A stretch of 51,402 bases of DNA from positions 1-51,402 of the forward strand of contig CALHQW010000026.1 in NCBI GenBank assembly GCA_938040315.1, written 5' to 3'. The position numbers and the translations under genes were made by a program. Shown here piece by piece: positions 32,273-41,247 of this stretch. Source of the DNA: an uncultured bacterium (GTDB taxonomy: Bacteria; Hydrothermota; Tepidihabitantia; Tepidihabitantales; DTDR01). The notes beneath the pieces are model-generated. The model was not told the DNA's origin and ran no database searches. It was given only the letters and a program-made list of their open reading frames with translations. Each line of letters begins with the position of its first letter. Position 1 is the stretch's first letter.

Positions 32273-33427
32273 ATGATGAAAAGATTAGTGAATATTAAAA
32301 TAAAGGGCATCTATCTTCTTTTCATCTTTTTATTATCCTGTGTGCCTTTTGTAAAAAGGGGAAAGATATTTGAGCCAAATATCCGCGTTTTAATTGCTTT
32401 TGAAGAAGATACTTTCTCTTTGAAGGGTTTTTTTACTTTAACCCAAAAGGATAAAAAAATTGAGATAAGAGATAAATTAATAAAAGTAAAAGATAATAAG
32501 ATTTTTCTAAAAGATTCATTATTATTTGATTTTACCCTTGAACCAGTTATTTTAACTCCTTATCCTAATACCAATCTTATTTTTAGAGACAAAACTTATC
32601 GGGGATATTTTAAAATTATTTATGCAGGAGTTTGGAAATATAAAAAACCCTGTTTAGTAAATATTTTGCCCTTAGAGGAATATCTTTTTTCGGTTGTTGC
32701 TTGTGAAATAGGTCCTATTAATGAGAAAAATTATGAGAGTGCCAAAGCCCAGGCAGTAGCCGCAAGAAGTTATGCACTATTTAGAATGCTACAAAACCAA
32801 AGAAAATTTTATGATATCTTTGCCTCACCCATTTTAGACCAAGCCTATGAAGGGAAAAAGAGAGAAACCTTCCTAACAACCAAAGCGGTAAAAGAGACAA
32901 AAGGTGAAGTTTTAATGGATAGTAAGAAGATCTATAAGGCAATGTATCATGCCAATTGTGGCGGCATTCTTCATAATGGTAAAAGAGATTCCGAAAGATA
33001 TTCGCTTGCTAAACCTCCTTTTTGTAAAAATAGTAAAAATTATAAATGGGAGAAAAATTGGGAAGTTAAAAATTTTATTGATACCTTAAAGAAGATTATC
33101 CATTATCAAAAGAATAAACCTTTAAGAATTAAAAAAATAAAATTGGAGAAAGAAAGAAAGAACCAAAGAGTAAAGAGGATAAGATTTTATACCAATGCCG
33201 GAATTTTTTATATCTCCGGCAATCAATTTCGTAATATCTTTTCCTTAAAATCAAATTTTTTTGAAATAAAGATTAGTAATAAGAAAATAAAAATAATTGG
33301 TTATGGCTATGGACATGGCAAAGGAATGTGTCAAGATGGAGCAATGGAAATGGCAAAGAATGGTTATGATTATAAAGAGATCCTTTCCCACTATTATCCG
33401 AAAAAAAAGATTAGAAAAATCTATTAA
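32273..33427 (+). CDS. SpoIID/LytB-domain lipoprotein
   Basis: A 384-residue SpoIID-like protein. A lipoprotein signal (IYLLFIFLLSC) is followed by the SpoIID core: VNILPLEEYLFSVVACEIGP with the putative catalytic Glu, KAQAVAARSYALFRM, YHANCGGILHNG, and at the C-terminus GYGYGHGKGMCQDGAMEMAKNGYDYKEILSHYYP. SpoIID of Bacillus is a peptidoglycan lytic transglycosylase acting on denuded glycans. Here two positions often Ser are Cys (GMCQ, ANCGG). Other features suggest an outer membrane, so a role in cell-wall remodelling or division is likely. It overlaps the next gene by one nucleotide. Confidence 0.9.
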   Translation: MMKRLVNIKIKGIYLLFIFLLSCVPFVKRGKIFEPNIRVLIAFEEDTFSLKGFFTLTQKDKKIEIRDKLIKVKDNKIFLKDSLLFDFTLEPVILTPYPNTNLIFRDKTYRGYFKIIYAGVWKYKKPCLVNILPLEEYLFSVVACEIGPINEKNYESAKAQAVAARSYALFRMLQNQRKFYDIFASPILDQAYEGKKRETFLTTKAVKETKGEVLMDSKKIYKAMYHANCGGILHNGKRDSERYSLAKPPFCKNSKNYKWEKNWEVKNFIDTLKKIIHYQKNKPLRIKKIKLEKERKNQRVKRIRFYTNAGIFYISGNQFRNIFSLKSNFFEIKISNKKIKIIGYGYGHGKGMCQDGAMEMAKNGYDYKEILSHYYPKKKIRKIY

Positions 33428-34875
33428 TGAAATTTCTTAAAATTCTTATATTTTTTCTAACAATTATTATTCCTTTATTCACTGGCCTCTCTTTTTATCA
33501 AAGATTTTTGAATACCAGTTCTTGTTTAGATGGGTTTTCCCATTTATATATCGCCAAAAATATTATCCATAATGGCAAATATTCAACAATTAAAAACTTA
33601 GGAACTTGTTGGCTACCTTTTTATCATCTCCTTCTTATTCCTTTTATCTTTCTTGATGAGTTATATTTTACTGGTTTTGCTGGCACTTTTTTAAATATTA
33701 TTATTCTTTTTTTAATTATTTTTTATCTTTTTAAACTCCTTCCCTATCCCTATTCCCTTTTCTCTTCCCTTCTTTTTCTATCTTATCCCTATTTATTAGT
33801 TTATACCCTCTCGCCAATGACAGAAGTTTTAACTATCCTTCTTTTAATTTTAACTTTCTATTATTTTTTGAAAGACGATATAAACAAATTAATTATCTCT
33901 GTTATCTTAGGAAGTTTAACCCGCTATGAATTTTATCCTATTGTTTTTTTTCTATTTTTCTATTATTTTAAAAAATCAAAAAAGGTATTTTTATTCTTTT
34001 CGGGCATTCTCTTTTGGCTCATCTGGAATTATCTTTTATTTTCTGATCCCTTTTATTTTTATAACCATCCAGTTACTAAAAATACCTGCGGAATATTACC
34101 TTATGCCTTTAATATTAAAGAACTTTTAAATTTTAATATAAAAATCTTAAAAAATCTTTTCTTTTATTTACCAATTATTTCTTTTTTTTCTTTCTTCTAT
34201 TTAATTTATAAAAAATCTTTTAAATTGATATTACTTACTCTTCCTTTATTTACTCATATCTTTTTAGAATATTTTAATATCAGTTTGGGCTATGCAAGAT
34301 TTTATTTATTATCTTTTCCTTTTTTTGTTATTACTCCTTTTCTTTTTTTAAAAAATATAAATAAGAAAGGATTTAAAATCGTTTTTATTTTTTTAATCCT
34401 TTTTGGCTTTCTTTTCAACCCATCAATCTTTTCAGTGTTAACAACAGGAAAAAACCATTATATTAATAAATTTCCTTATGGTCATCATTTAGATATTAAT
34501 TATCCCTTAGTTAAGGAGAAGATTCTATATTTCCAAAATCTCTTTAAAGATATTGATTTGAAGAAAAAGAAGATTTTAATTCCTTCCCGTCAAGAGTTTC
34601 AGGTATTCTCTTTTGCCTTAAAGATAAGACCCGAGGATATTTTTGATGCTTATGATGATGAGATTATATCAATAATGAAAGAGCCGGAAAAATATTGTGA
34701 AATACTTATCATTGAAAATCACCTTGATGACTTTTCTTTCCGTTTTCATAAATATTTTAAAAACAATTATTATTCAGTTCTTTTCTTTAAAAATAAAGAT
34801 TATCAAAGAAAGATTTTAAATCATTTTTACTTAGTAAAAAGTGATAGTAAATATTCAATCTATTTGAAAAAATAA
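33427..34875 (+). CDS. Multi-spanning membrane protein, probable GT-C glycosyltransferase
   Basis: A 482-residue protein with about 10 or more hydrophobic segments. After the first helix comes the loop SSCLDGFSHLYIAKNIIHNG, with an Asp in the position used by dolichol- or undecaprenyl-dependent GT-C enzymes (GT39/PMT type). GSLTRYEFYPI and GYARFYLLSFPFF also fit that fold. The C-terminal soluble part (about 370-482) follows HHLDINYPLVKEKILYFQ. The likely role is sugar transfer from a lipid-linked donor, with acceptor unknown. It shares one nucleotide with the SpoIID-like gene. Confidence 0.72.
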   Translation: MKFLKILIFFLTIIIPLFTGLSFYQRFLNTSSCLDGFSHLYIAKNIIHNGKYSTIKNLGTCWLPFYHLLLIPFIFLDELYFTGFAGTFLNIIILFLIIFYLFKLLPYPYSLFSSLLFLSYPYLLVYTLSPMTEVLTILLLILTFYYFLKDDINKLIISVILGSLTRYEFYPIVFFLFFYYFKKSKKVFLFFSGILFWLIWNYLLFSDPFYFYNHPVTKNTCGILPYAFNIKELLNFNIKILKNLFFYLPIISFFSFFYLIYKKSFKLILLTLPLFTHIFLEYFNISLGYARFYLLSFPFFVITPFLFLKNINKKGFKIVFIFLILFGFLFNPSIFSVLTTGKNHYINKFPYGHHLDINYPLVKEKILYFQNLFKDIDLKKKKILIPSRQEFQVFSFALKIRPEDIFDAYDDEIISIMKEPEKYCEILIIENHLDDFSFRFHKYFKNNYYSVLFFKNKDYQRKILNHFYLVKSDSKYSIYLKK

Positions 34876-34900
34876 TTTTTTAGAATAATAATTAAGTAAT

Positions 34901-35512
34901 ATGAATTTTTTAATTTTCTCAATAGTTTTTAATTTAGTGATTGCCCGTTTAAAATATGAAGGTGGTGGTGATTGGTATAATGACCCAGAGATAATTCCTA
35001 ATTTAGCAAAAGAGATAAATAAAAGGACAAGTGTAAAAGTGGAAGAAAAAGAAGAGGTAGTAACTTTACTTTCGGAAAATCTTTATCAGTATCCTTTTAT
35101 TTTTATGACTGGTCATGGCAATATTAACTTCTCAGAAAGGGAGGCAAAGAATTTAAGGGATTATTTATTAAATGGTGGCTTTTTATATGCTGATGATGAT
35201 TATGGAATGGATAGTGCTTTTAGAAGAGAAATAAAAAAAGTATTTCCTGATAAAGAACTTGTGGAAATTCCGCTTGATTTTCCAATTTTTCATATCTTTT
35301 ATTCTTTTAATAAATTGCCCAAAATTCATGAGCATTATGAAGGAGCGCCAAAAGCTTATGGAATTTTTCATAAAAAAAGATTAATAGTTTTCTATACTTG
35401 GAATACCAATATTAGTGATGGTTGGACTGATCGTTATAATGATCCCAAGGAAAAAAGAGAAGAAGCAATAAGAATGGGAATCAATATCTTTCTTTATGCC
35501 TTATCTCACTAA
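34901..35512 (+). CDS. DUF4159-family secreted protein
   Basis: A 203-residue protein with a short hydrophobic N-terminus (MNFLIFSIVFNLVIA) and a DUF4159-type body: RLKYEGGGDWYNDPEIIPNL, YPFIFMTGHGNINFSEREAK, LRDYLLNGGFLYADDDYGMD, and GIFHKKRLIVFYTWNTNISDGWTDRY. The fold resembles the glutamine-amidotransferase or ThuA-like group; function unknown. It lies 25 nt after the GT-C-like gene and converges with the barrel gene on the minus strand (1-nt gap). Confidence 0.82.
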   Translation: MNFLIFSIVFNLVIARLKYEGGGDWYNDPEIIPNLAKEINKRTSVKVEEKEEVVTLLSENLYQYPFIFMTGHGNINFSEREAKNLRDYLLNGGFLYADDDYGMDSAFRREIKKVFPDKELVEIPLDFPIFHIFYSFNKLPKIHEHYEGAPKAYGIFHKKRLIVFYTWNTNISDGWTDRYNDPKEKREEAIRMGINIFLYALSH

Positions 35513-35513
35513 A

Positions 35514-36875
35514 TTAAAATTGGAGATAGAGTGCTAAAACCCACCTTTTAAAAGACTCTTTTTTAAAAGGTAACAAATAACTGAAATGCCCGGTTAGAAA
35601 ATCAAAAAATTTTAATTTTAAATCAAAATAGGATTGATAATTATAAGTGATTGTATCTTTCTCAATTATAAAATAGGGAATAAATATTGGGAAAAAGGAA
35701 ATCTTGCCAATTTCAAAATTATTTCCTAAATAGAAATAAATTTCTCCTTTCTTTATTAAATCAACCCTTTCTTTAAGACCTAAAAATATTGTGTTATCAA
35801 TTTTTAAAAGCGGAAAATTATAACAAAATCCTAAACCTCCTTCCTGATAGATATTCTCTTTTCTTTTCTTTATTATCTCTTTTATCTCTGTTTTCCTTCC
35901 CTCTCCTTCCTCATAAAGCGAAGAATCCAATCGCCAACCTTCTTCTTTTGTATATCTCTTTTCCCATTCTAAAGAACTTCCATAGGTAGTATCAAAATCT
36001 TTTTGATAAAAATTTCCTTTCGTAATCTCTAAAAAATAACCTAAACGACCAAATAATATTATCCTTTCTCTTATTCCTTTAATCCTTTTTCTTAAAAATA
36101 AAGAAATATCCTCGCTCCAAACTTTAAAAGTATCTATCTTTTCTTTATAATAATGATTAAAAGTTTCTTCTTTAATAAAAGTTTCCTCTAAATTAGTTAA
36201 TAAGGTATCGCCTTCTTTTAAGTATTCATACTCCTCTTCCCTTTTTAGATAACTCTCTTTACTCTCACTTTTATTTACTACCTTTTCATAAGAATTTTTG
36301 AAATCAATACCAATATCTAAGTTTTTAAATTTAAGATAAAAAGAAAACGGAAATAAGAATAGATTACTTTTATTTTGGTAATAACTGAATTGTTGTAAGT
36401 TTGTCTTTTCTAAGGAATAATAATCTTCAAAATAGAAGTATTCGCTATTGGAATCTCCAATCGGACCCTCCCTTTCCAGATTAAATTCGCTTTTTTCATA
36501 ATTTAAAAGTTCCTCATAAAAATTCTTTATTTTATCAATTTGGAATTTAAAACCATAAGAATATTCCTTTCTTTTTCTGGCAAAGAGAAAGGCAATACTT
36601 TTTTCCGAAGAAAATTCGGTTTCAAAATTTTTAAAAATTAAAGCATAAGGAAAAATTTTATTAGGATTTACAAGATTTAGATAACTAAATTGGATATTTC
36701 CATTTTTCCCAAAAATTCCCAAACTAATAAACCTTTCTTTCAATTCTCCAAGAATTGCTGGATTAAAATAATAATCAGTATAGTAATCTTCTACAAGTTC
36801 TAAAAGCGAGGCATCCTTTCTTAGCGAAAAATTATAATAACTAAAAATAAATAAAAAACTGATTACCGAAACCAC
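35514..36875 (-). CDS. Hypothetical secreted protein, probable outer-membrane barrel
   Basis: A 453-residue protein with a hydrophobic N-terminus (VSVISFLFIFSYYNF). The rest is rich in alternating aromatic/charged strands (FYLKFKNLDIGIDFKNSY, LFGRLGYFLEITKGNFY, FDLKLKFFDFLTGHFSYLL), and it ends VLALYLQF. The final Phe and strand pattern suggest an outer-membrane beta barrel, but no family is recognised. The start is GTG (36875) with GGAGG 4 nt upstream, inside the end of the M15-type gene (13-nt overlap). It is the last of a three-gene minus-strand unit with the OmpA-family and M15 genes. Confidence 0.68.
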   Translation of the reverse strand: MVSVISFLFIFSYYNFSLRKDASLLELVEDYYTDYYFNPAILGELKERFISLGIFGKNGNIQFSYLNLVNPNKIFPYALIFKNFETEFSSEKSIAFLFARKRKEYSYGFKFQIDKIKNFYEELLNYEKSEFNLEREGPIGDSNSEYFYFEDYYSLEKTNLQQFSYYQNKSNLFLFPFSFYLKFKNLDIGIDFKNSYEKVVNKSESKESYLKREEEYEYLKEGDTLLTNLEETFIKEETFNHYYKEKIDTFKVWSEDISLFLRKRIKGIRERIILFGRLGYFLEITKGNFYQKDFDTTYGSSLEWEKRYTKEEGWRLDSSLYEEGEGRKTEIKEIIKKRKENIYQEGGLGFCYNFPLLKIDNTIFLGLKERVDLIKKGEIYFYLGNNFEIGKISFFPIFIPYFIIEKDTITYNYQSYFDLKLKFFDFLTGHFSYLLPFKKESFKRWVLALYLQF

Positions 36876-37696
36876 CTTTCCTCCTTTCCCCGAACATCTA
36901 AATGGATAAAAGGTCTTCTTTTATAATAGCCCACACCCCCAATTAAATTCGGATTTTCTTTTTTCAATTTTTCTTCAAATTCTAAGGCATAGTTATAAAG
37001 AAGCTTCTTTTCTTTTAAATCAATTTTTCCATCGCCATTTATATCTAAACCAATATCACAAGCACCACCATAGATATGGCAACTATTTCTTCCGCCACCA
37101 CCACTATAATTCTGCGCCGGTGTCCGAAAGGCTGAATAGATTTTGAATTTAGAGGTTTTTATTTCCTTACTTTTTAAATAATCAGTAAAAAGTTGAAGTT
37201 TGTAAATAAGTTCTTCCCTCAAATAAATATAAGGATTTTTATGGGTTAAAAAATCTTTCAATTGATAATCAGGAGAGAGAGGCAATTCTTTCAATTCCGG
37301 AGAAATTTTTATAAATCCTTTAACCTTTTTTAAATTAGGATGATTGCTCTCTTTGGGATATCTGCCAATATAAAACTCACCAATTCTTCTTTCTTTATTA
37401 TAGGGAATGAGAGAAAGAAAATTTATTTTTATTTCTTTTTCACCATCCGTGATAAAACATCTGGTATAAGAACTTTGCGTATTATGGATATAGTAAAATT
37501 CTTTTATGCTATCTTCACTTCTCTTTTCTATTATTTCTCCATCTTCATAAAAATAACCAATCGGCTTATAAGAAATAACCTTAATTAAAAGCGTCTCTTT
37601 CGGAAGTAAGAAATAAGAAAATATCGGCCATTCATAAGTTAAATTATTAATAACTACTTTTAAAGAAAAAAGATAAAAGATAAGATTTATTAACAT
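36863..37696 (-). CDS. Peptidase M15-like / DUF882-type protein with an EF-hand-like insert
   Basis: A 277-residue secreted protein with a signal (MLINLIFYLFSLKVV). The C-terminal M15-type zinc peptidase domain (about 170-277) shows SAFRTPAQNYSGGG, NSCHIYGGACDIGLD (His and Asp ligands) and RPFIHLDVRGKEERW (HxD), the pattern of D-Ala-D-Ala or murein endopeptidases. Between the ligands sits DINGDGKIDLKE, a textbook calcium-binding EF-hand loop. The N-terminal half is an uncharacterised beta domain. It starts 16 nt after the OmpA-family gene and has no ribosome site, suggesting coupling. Confidence 0.82.
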   Translation of the reverse strand: MLINLIFYLFSLKVVINNLTYEWPIFSYFLLPKETLLIKVISYKPIGYFYEDGEIIEKRSEDSIKEFYYIHNTQSSYTRCFITDGEKEIKINFLSLIPYNKERRIGEFYIGRYPKESNHPNLKKVKGFIKISPELKELPLSPDYQLKDFLTHKNPYIYLREELIYKLQLFTDYLKSKEIKTSKFKIYSAFRTPAQNYSGGGGRNSCHIYGGACDIGLDINGDGKIDLKEKKLLYNYALEFEEKLKKENPNLIGGVGYYKRRPFIHLDVRGKEERWFR

Positions 37697-37712
37697 GGGA
37701 TGGTAATAATTA

Positions 37713-39611
37713 TTATTCCTTTTCCTCTATTATTACAAACTCCACCCTTCTATTTAATGCTCTTCCCTCTTCGGTAGCGTTATCAGCAATTGGTTTTTCT
37801 TCACCGTATCCGACCGCTCTTAACCTTTTGATATCAATTCCGTGTTTTTGGACAAAATAATTGACTACCGCTTGCGCCCTTCTTAAAGAAAGTTTTTTGT
37901 TATACTCATCACTTCCAATATTATCGGTATGACCTTGAATTTCTACAATAATTTTAGGATTATCTTTTAAAATCTGGGCAGCCGAATCTAATACTGGATA
38001 AGATTCTGGTTTGATAGTCGCTTTATTAAATTCAAAATATATACCTCGCAAAGTTATTGCCATTCCCTTTTTCACCAAATAAAAATTCTTTTCCTGCGCC
38101 TTATCCTTTTCAATAATAATTGGCGTTATTTGAGAAATATAACCCTCACTTGCCACAATTGCTGTATAAGTACCAACTGGTAATTCTAATTTGTAAATTC
38201 CAGTTAACGAATCATTTGCTATTTTTATATTTGCTTCTTTTATTTCTATTTGGGCTTTAAGTGGTTTTCTATCTTTGTAATCAACAATTTGACCAGTAAT
38301 AATTCCCAAAGCACCCTTTTTGGCCAAGGAAATCTCTAAATTCCTAACTTCCTTTGCCTTCACTTCAACAGTATAAGTATAAGGAAAATAATTTTCTTTT
38401 ATAACTTCTAAGGTATAAATACCTACTTCAATATTATCAATCCGGAATCCACCAGTTAGGGAATCAGATAAAACTTCACTTCCCTTTTCTTTTAACACCA
38501 CTTTTGCCGAAAGCGGTTGATTAGTCTCTTTATCATATACCCTACCAGCAATTGTGCCATACTGTAAAATTGGTTTTAAATATATATCAACAGTGACTGT
38601 CTTCTCGCCCTCCACCACGACCGGAACCGCCTCTCGATAATAACCTTCTTTCTCAACATATATTACATATTGTCCTTCAGGAATTTTACTAAAATTATAG
38701 ATACCGGTAATTGAATCAGAATACACTTCTTTCATTTTTTCAATAGTCAACTTTGCAAAAAGAGGTAATTTTGAATCATAATCTAATACCCGACCAGTAA
38801 TAAACCCCTTCTTCTTAGGCGGTTTTCTTAAAAAATAAGAAGAAAAAGATAAAGATAGATTATATTGCCAATCTGGTAACTCTATTAACTCATTTAATCG
38901 TTTAGTAACACTGAAACCAATATTAAAGATATCTCCCAAGACAATATTGAATCCCGGTGTCAATCTTATCCGATTTTTATCAAAATCAAAAATCTTTTCA
39001 TCTTTTTTACCTTCAATAAATAATTCACCAAAAACTGACAAACTTTTTGCCGAAAGAAGAATGCCTAATCCTAAGGTTCGGTAGTCAATATTATTATATT
39101 TAAAATAACCATTTTCAACTAAAAGAGAAGGAAGGGAAGGTAATAAATCAGCAAATTTTAATTTAAAAAGAAAAGAATAAGTCAATTTCTTTTCTGGAAA
39201 AGGGAAAATAGGTTGCAGAGGCCAAATTGAATCACGAACTTTCAAGGGATAAGAGAAAAAGGCACCCAATTTCAAAACTGGCAAGAAAGGAATAGAAATT
39301 TTTCCCGAAATAACTCCGTCATAAAAAGAACGACCAAAACTATCCTTTTGGGCATTATAATAAAAAGTTCCGCCATAATAACCACCAATTTCTAAAAAAG
39401 AAGCAAAAGAATAAGAAATCGTTGGAAAGGGCACATCTAAATAATGCTCCTTCTCCTTGGGATAATACAAAAAATAACTTCCTAATCGCAATTTTCCACT
39501 TTCTCTAATTTCTGCATCCTTCAACAAAAAAAGACCATCCGTTGGATAAAAACTATATTGACAAAAAATTAAAGATACTGCGATAAAAAATCCCAAAAAA
39601 ACCCTTTTCAT
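37713..39611 (-). CDS. OmpA-family outer-membrane protein with three carboxypeptidase-regulatory-like repeats
   Basis: About 632 residues from ATG 39611, which is preceded by GGAGG; a further-upstream in-frame ATG (39638) lacks a signal-peptide context. A signal peptide (MKRVFLGFFIAVSLIFC) is followed by a barrel-like region (about 20-265), then three CarboxypepD_reg-like repeats beginning ITGRVLDYDSKLPLFAKL, IAGRVYDKETNQPLSAKV and ITGQIVDYKDRKPLKAQI. The C-terminus is an OmpA peptidoglycan-binding domain (GIYFEFNKATIKPESYPVLD, IQGHTDNIGSDEYNKKLSLR, ALNRRVEFVI). It links the outer membrane to the wall. First gene of the unit with the M15-type and barrel genes. Confidence 0.92.
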   Translation of the reverse strand: MKRVFLGFFIAVSLIFCQYSFYPTDGLFLLKDAEIRESGKLRLGSYFLYYPKEKEHYLDVPFPTISYSFASFLEIGGYYGGTFYYNAQKDSFGRSFYDGVISGKISIPFLPVLKLGAFFSYPLKVRDSIWPLQPIFPFPEKKLTYSFLFKLKFADLLPSLPSLLVENGYFKYNNIDYRTLGLGILLSAKSLSVFGELFIEGKKDEKIFDFDKNRIRLTPGFNIVLGDIFNIGFSVTKRLNELIELPDWQYNLSLSFSSYFLRKPPKKKGFITGRVLDYDSKLPLFAKLTIEKMKEVYSDSITGIYNFSKIPEGQYVIYVEKEGYYREAVPVVVEGEKTVTVDIYLKPILQYGTIAGRVYDKETNQPLSAKVVLKEKGSEVLSDSLTGGFRIDNIEVGIYTLEVIKENYFPYTYTVEVKAKEVRNLEISLAKKGALGIITGQIVDYKDRKPLKAQIEIKEANIKIANDSLTGIYKLELPVGTYTAIVASEGYISQITPIIIEKDKAQEKNFYLVKKGMAITLRGIYFEFNKATIKPESYPVLDSAAQILKDNPKIIVEIQGHTDNIGSDEYNKKLSLRRAQAVVNYFVQKHGIDIKRLRAVGYGEEKPIADNATEEGRALNRRVEFVIIEEKE

Positions 39612-39646
39612 TATTCCTCCTTTTTCAACTAAAATCATATGGGTAA

Positions 39647-39675
39647 ATTATACAAACTTTCCAATCTTTTGTCAA
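39647..39675 (-). promoter_or_regulatory. Promoter of the OmpA-M15-barrel unit
   Basis: Minus strand: TTGACA (39675-39670), 17-nt spacer, TATAAT (39652-39647), then a leader with AAAGGAGG before ATG 39611. It is the only strong promoter here with a 17-nt spacer. Confidence 0.78.
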
Positions 39676-39773
39676 ATTATAAATAACCTTTTTACTATCC
39701 TCATAAAAGATAAAAATAACAGCAAAATAATATTAAAACTTGTCAAGCAAATGAAATTTAAAAAATTCTTCTC

Positions 39774-39801
39774 TTGACATTTTTAAAAATCTTGTTAATA
39801 T
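39774..39801 (+). promoter_or_regulatory. Promoter of the 42-residue membrane gene, leaderless type
   Basis: TTGACA (39774-39779), 16-nt spacer, TAATAT (39796-39801), then 7 nt to ATG 39809. It lies in the 338-nt interval 39612-39949, which otherwise holds the divergent promoter at 39647-39675 and the small gene at 39809-39937. Confidence 0.68.
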
Positions 39802-39808
39802 ATTTAAT

Positions 39809-39937
39809 ATGTTTTTTAAAAGAAAATTTTTTAAAGAAAGGAATTATTTTTTACCATTGAAATATCTTTGGTATATTTTAATTATTTTAGCAATAATTTT
39901 ATTTTACTTAATTGTTAAAATTTTTAGATATTTTTAA
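39809..39937 (+). CDS. 42-residue single-span membrane protein
   Basis: A short ORF reading MFFKRKFFKERNYFLPLKYL, then a hydrophobic helix (about 21-38, WYILIILAIILFYLIVKI) and FRYF. The N-terminus is strongly basic, so it would insert with the N-terminus in the cytoplasm. Support comes from the leaderless promoter directly upstream, the lack of any competing ORF, and its position 12 nt before the next gene, whose GGAGG lies right after this stop. Homology cannot be judged at this length. Function unknown. Confidence 0.55.
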   Translation: MFFKRKFFKERNYFLPLKYLWYILIILAIILFYLIVKIFRYF

Positions 39938-39949
39938 AAAGGAGGAAAA

Positions 39950-41107
39950 ATGAAACTGCATTATAACTATAAAGACATTTTTAGAAGTTTGCGTCTTGCT
40001 TTTTCTTTTAAAAAATTAGCAATCATGACAATTGCTCTTTTTATTGCTTTTCTTTTTTACAATATTCTTTCTTACTTATCTTTTCTTTCTGCCGGTTATT
40101 CTTTTAGGGAAATTTGGCTCACTTTTAGATTTTTTCCTTTTCTAATAGGTAATTTTCCTTATTATTCTTACATTCTTTGGATTATTGGAATAGTTGGTTT
40201 TATAATTATTTTTTTCATTGCCCAAAACGCAGTTACTAAAATAACTTTTGAACAACTAAAAGGAGACGAATTTTTTGAGATCAAAGAAAGTTTAAAATTT
40301 GCTTTTAAAAATTTTAAATCTTATTTTCTTTCTCCCCTTTTCTTAATTGCTTTTATAATTTTAATAATTATCGCTGGAATTATTTTAGCCTTAATAGGTA
40401 AAATACCATATTTTGGCGATATTTTTGTAGGAATTATGAGTATCCCGGCTTTTTGTGCTTCTATATTTATATTATATCTTCTCATCATCCTTTTCTTTTC
40501 CTTTCTTCTCTCCCCTATTATTGTTGGTTGCACTTCCTCCGATACCTTTGATACCCTATTTGAGGTTTTTTCTTGCGTAAACGAACAGCCAGCCCGTTTA
40601 ATCTGGTATTCAGTTATTCTGAAATTTTTATCTTTCATTGGTTTTATTATATTTGGTTATGCTTTTTTTATATCAATAAATATTGGTAAAACAGTTTTAT
40701 CTATATTAATCTCCAATAAAATTAACGAAGCCTTTTATCTCGCTCATTATTTTATAAAGTTATCTCCACCAGAAAATACCGGATTTTATTACCAATTTTG
40801 GACCACCATTATGGAAAAACTTGGTCTCTCTTCTTTATTAGAAGCCGGATTAGATTTTATTCCAAGTAATTGGGGAGTAGCAATTCTTTCCATATTTTTT
40901 GCCTTAACCTTTTATTTACTTTATCTTTTTGTTCTCTCTTATGGAATTAATATCTGGACCACCGGTCAAACATTGGTTTACTTAAACCTTGTTAAGAAAA
41001 AGGACGATAGAGATTTGTTAGAAGAAAAAGAGGAGGAAAAAGAAGAAATAATTACTCCCGCCGAAGAAAAGAAGGAGGAAGAAAAAGAAGAACCAAAACC
41101 AGAATAA
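39950..41107 (+). CDS. Hypothetical polytopic membrane protein
   Basis: A 385-residue inner-membrane protein with about six or seven hydrophobic segments (for example LAIMTIALFIAFLFYNILSY, IVGFIIIFFIAQNAVTKI, FLIAFIILIIIAGIILALIG, AILSIFFALTFYLLYLFVL) and a highly charged Glu/Lys tail at about 352-385. No family is recognised. GGAGG precedes the ATG. It is probably co-transcribed with the small membrane ORF upstream. The stop codon abuts the parS palindrome, and dnaA follows, so it sits beside the origin. Confidence 0.8.
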   Translation: MKLHYNYKDIFRSLRLAFSFKKLAIMTIALFIAFLFYNILSYLSFLSAGYSFREIWLTFRFFPFLIGNFPYYSYILWIIGIVGFIIIFFIAQNAVTKITFEQLKGDEFFEIKESLKFAFKNFKSYFLSPLFLIAFIILIIIAGIILALIGKIPYFGDIFVGIMSIPAFCASIFILYLLIILFFSFLLSPIIVGCTSSDTFDTLFEVFSCVNEQPARLIWYSVILKFLSFIGFIIFGYAFFISINIGKTVLSILISNKINEAFYLAHYFIKLSPPENTGFYYQFWTTIMEKLGLSSLLEAGLDFIPSNWGVAILSIFFALTFYLLYLFVLSYGINIWTTGQTLVYLNLVKKKDDRDLLEEKEEEKEEIITPAEEKKEEEKEEPKPE

Positions 41108-41126
41108 ATGTTCCACGTGGAACATT
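41107..41126. other. parS: parS centromere site (ParB-binding)
   Basis: TGTTCCACGTGGAACA (41109-41124) matches the near-universal bacterial parS palindrome TGTTNCACGTGNAACA, extended to a perfect 20-bp palindrome by flanking AA/TT. ParB loads at parS to organise and segregate the origin region, and parS sites cluster near oriC. Its place 124 nt before dnaA fits. No parA or parB gene is in the window. Confidence 0.92.
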
Positions 41127-41139
41127 CTTAAAAATTTTC

Positions 41140-41167
41140 TTGACATAACTTAAAATAATATTATTCT
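41140..41167 (+). promoter_or_regulatory. dnaA promoter with DnaA-box-like sequence in leader
   Basis: TTGACA (41140-41145), 16-nt spacer, TATTCT (41162-41167). The leader contains TGTGGAAGG (41180-41188), a near-match to the DnaA-box variant seen in the origin, which could mediate autoregulation. GGAGG lies just before ATG 41248. Confidence 0.65.
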
Positions 41168-41247
41168 TTTAACAGATTTTGTGGAAGGGATTTGAAATTA
41201 TGTTTTAAAAAATATTATGAATAAAATAATTTAAATTAGGAGGAAGT

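Noticed and set aside
40321-40638. 105-codon ORF antisense to the membrane protein near oriC
   Set aside because: It is basic, low-complexity and antisense to a hydrophobic coding region, with no promoter or ribosome site.
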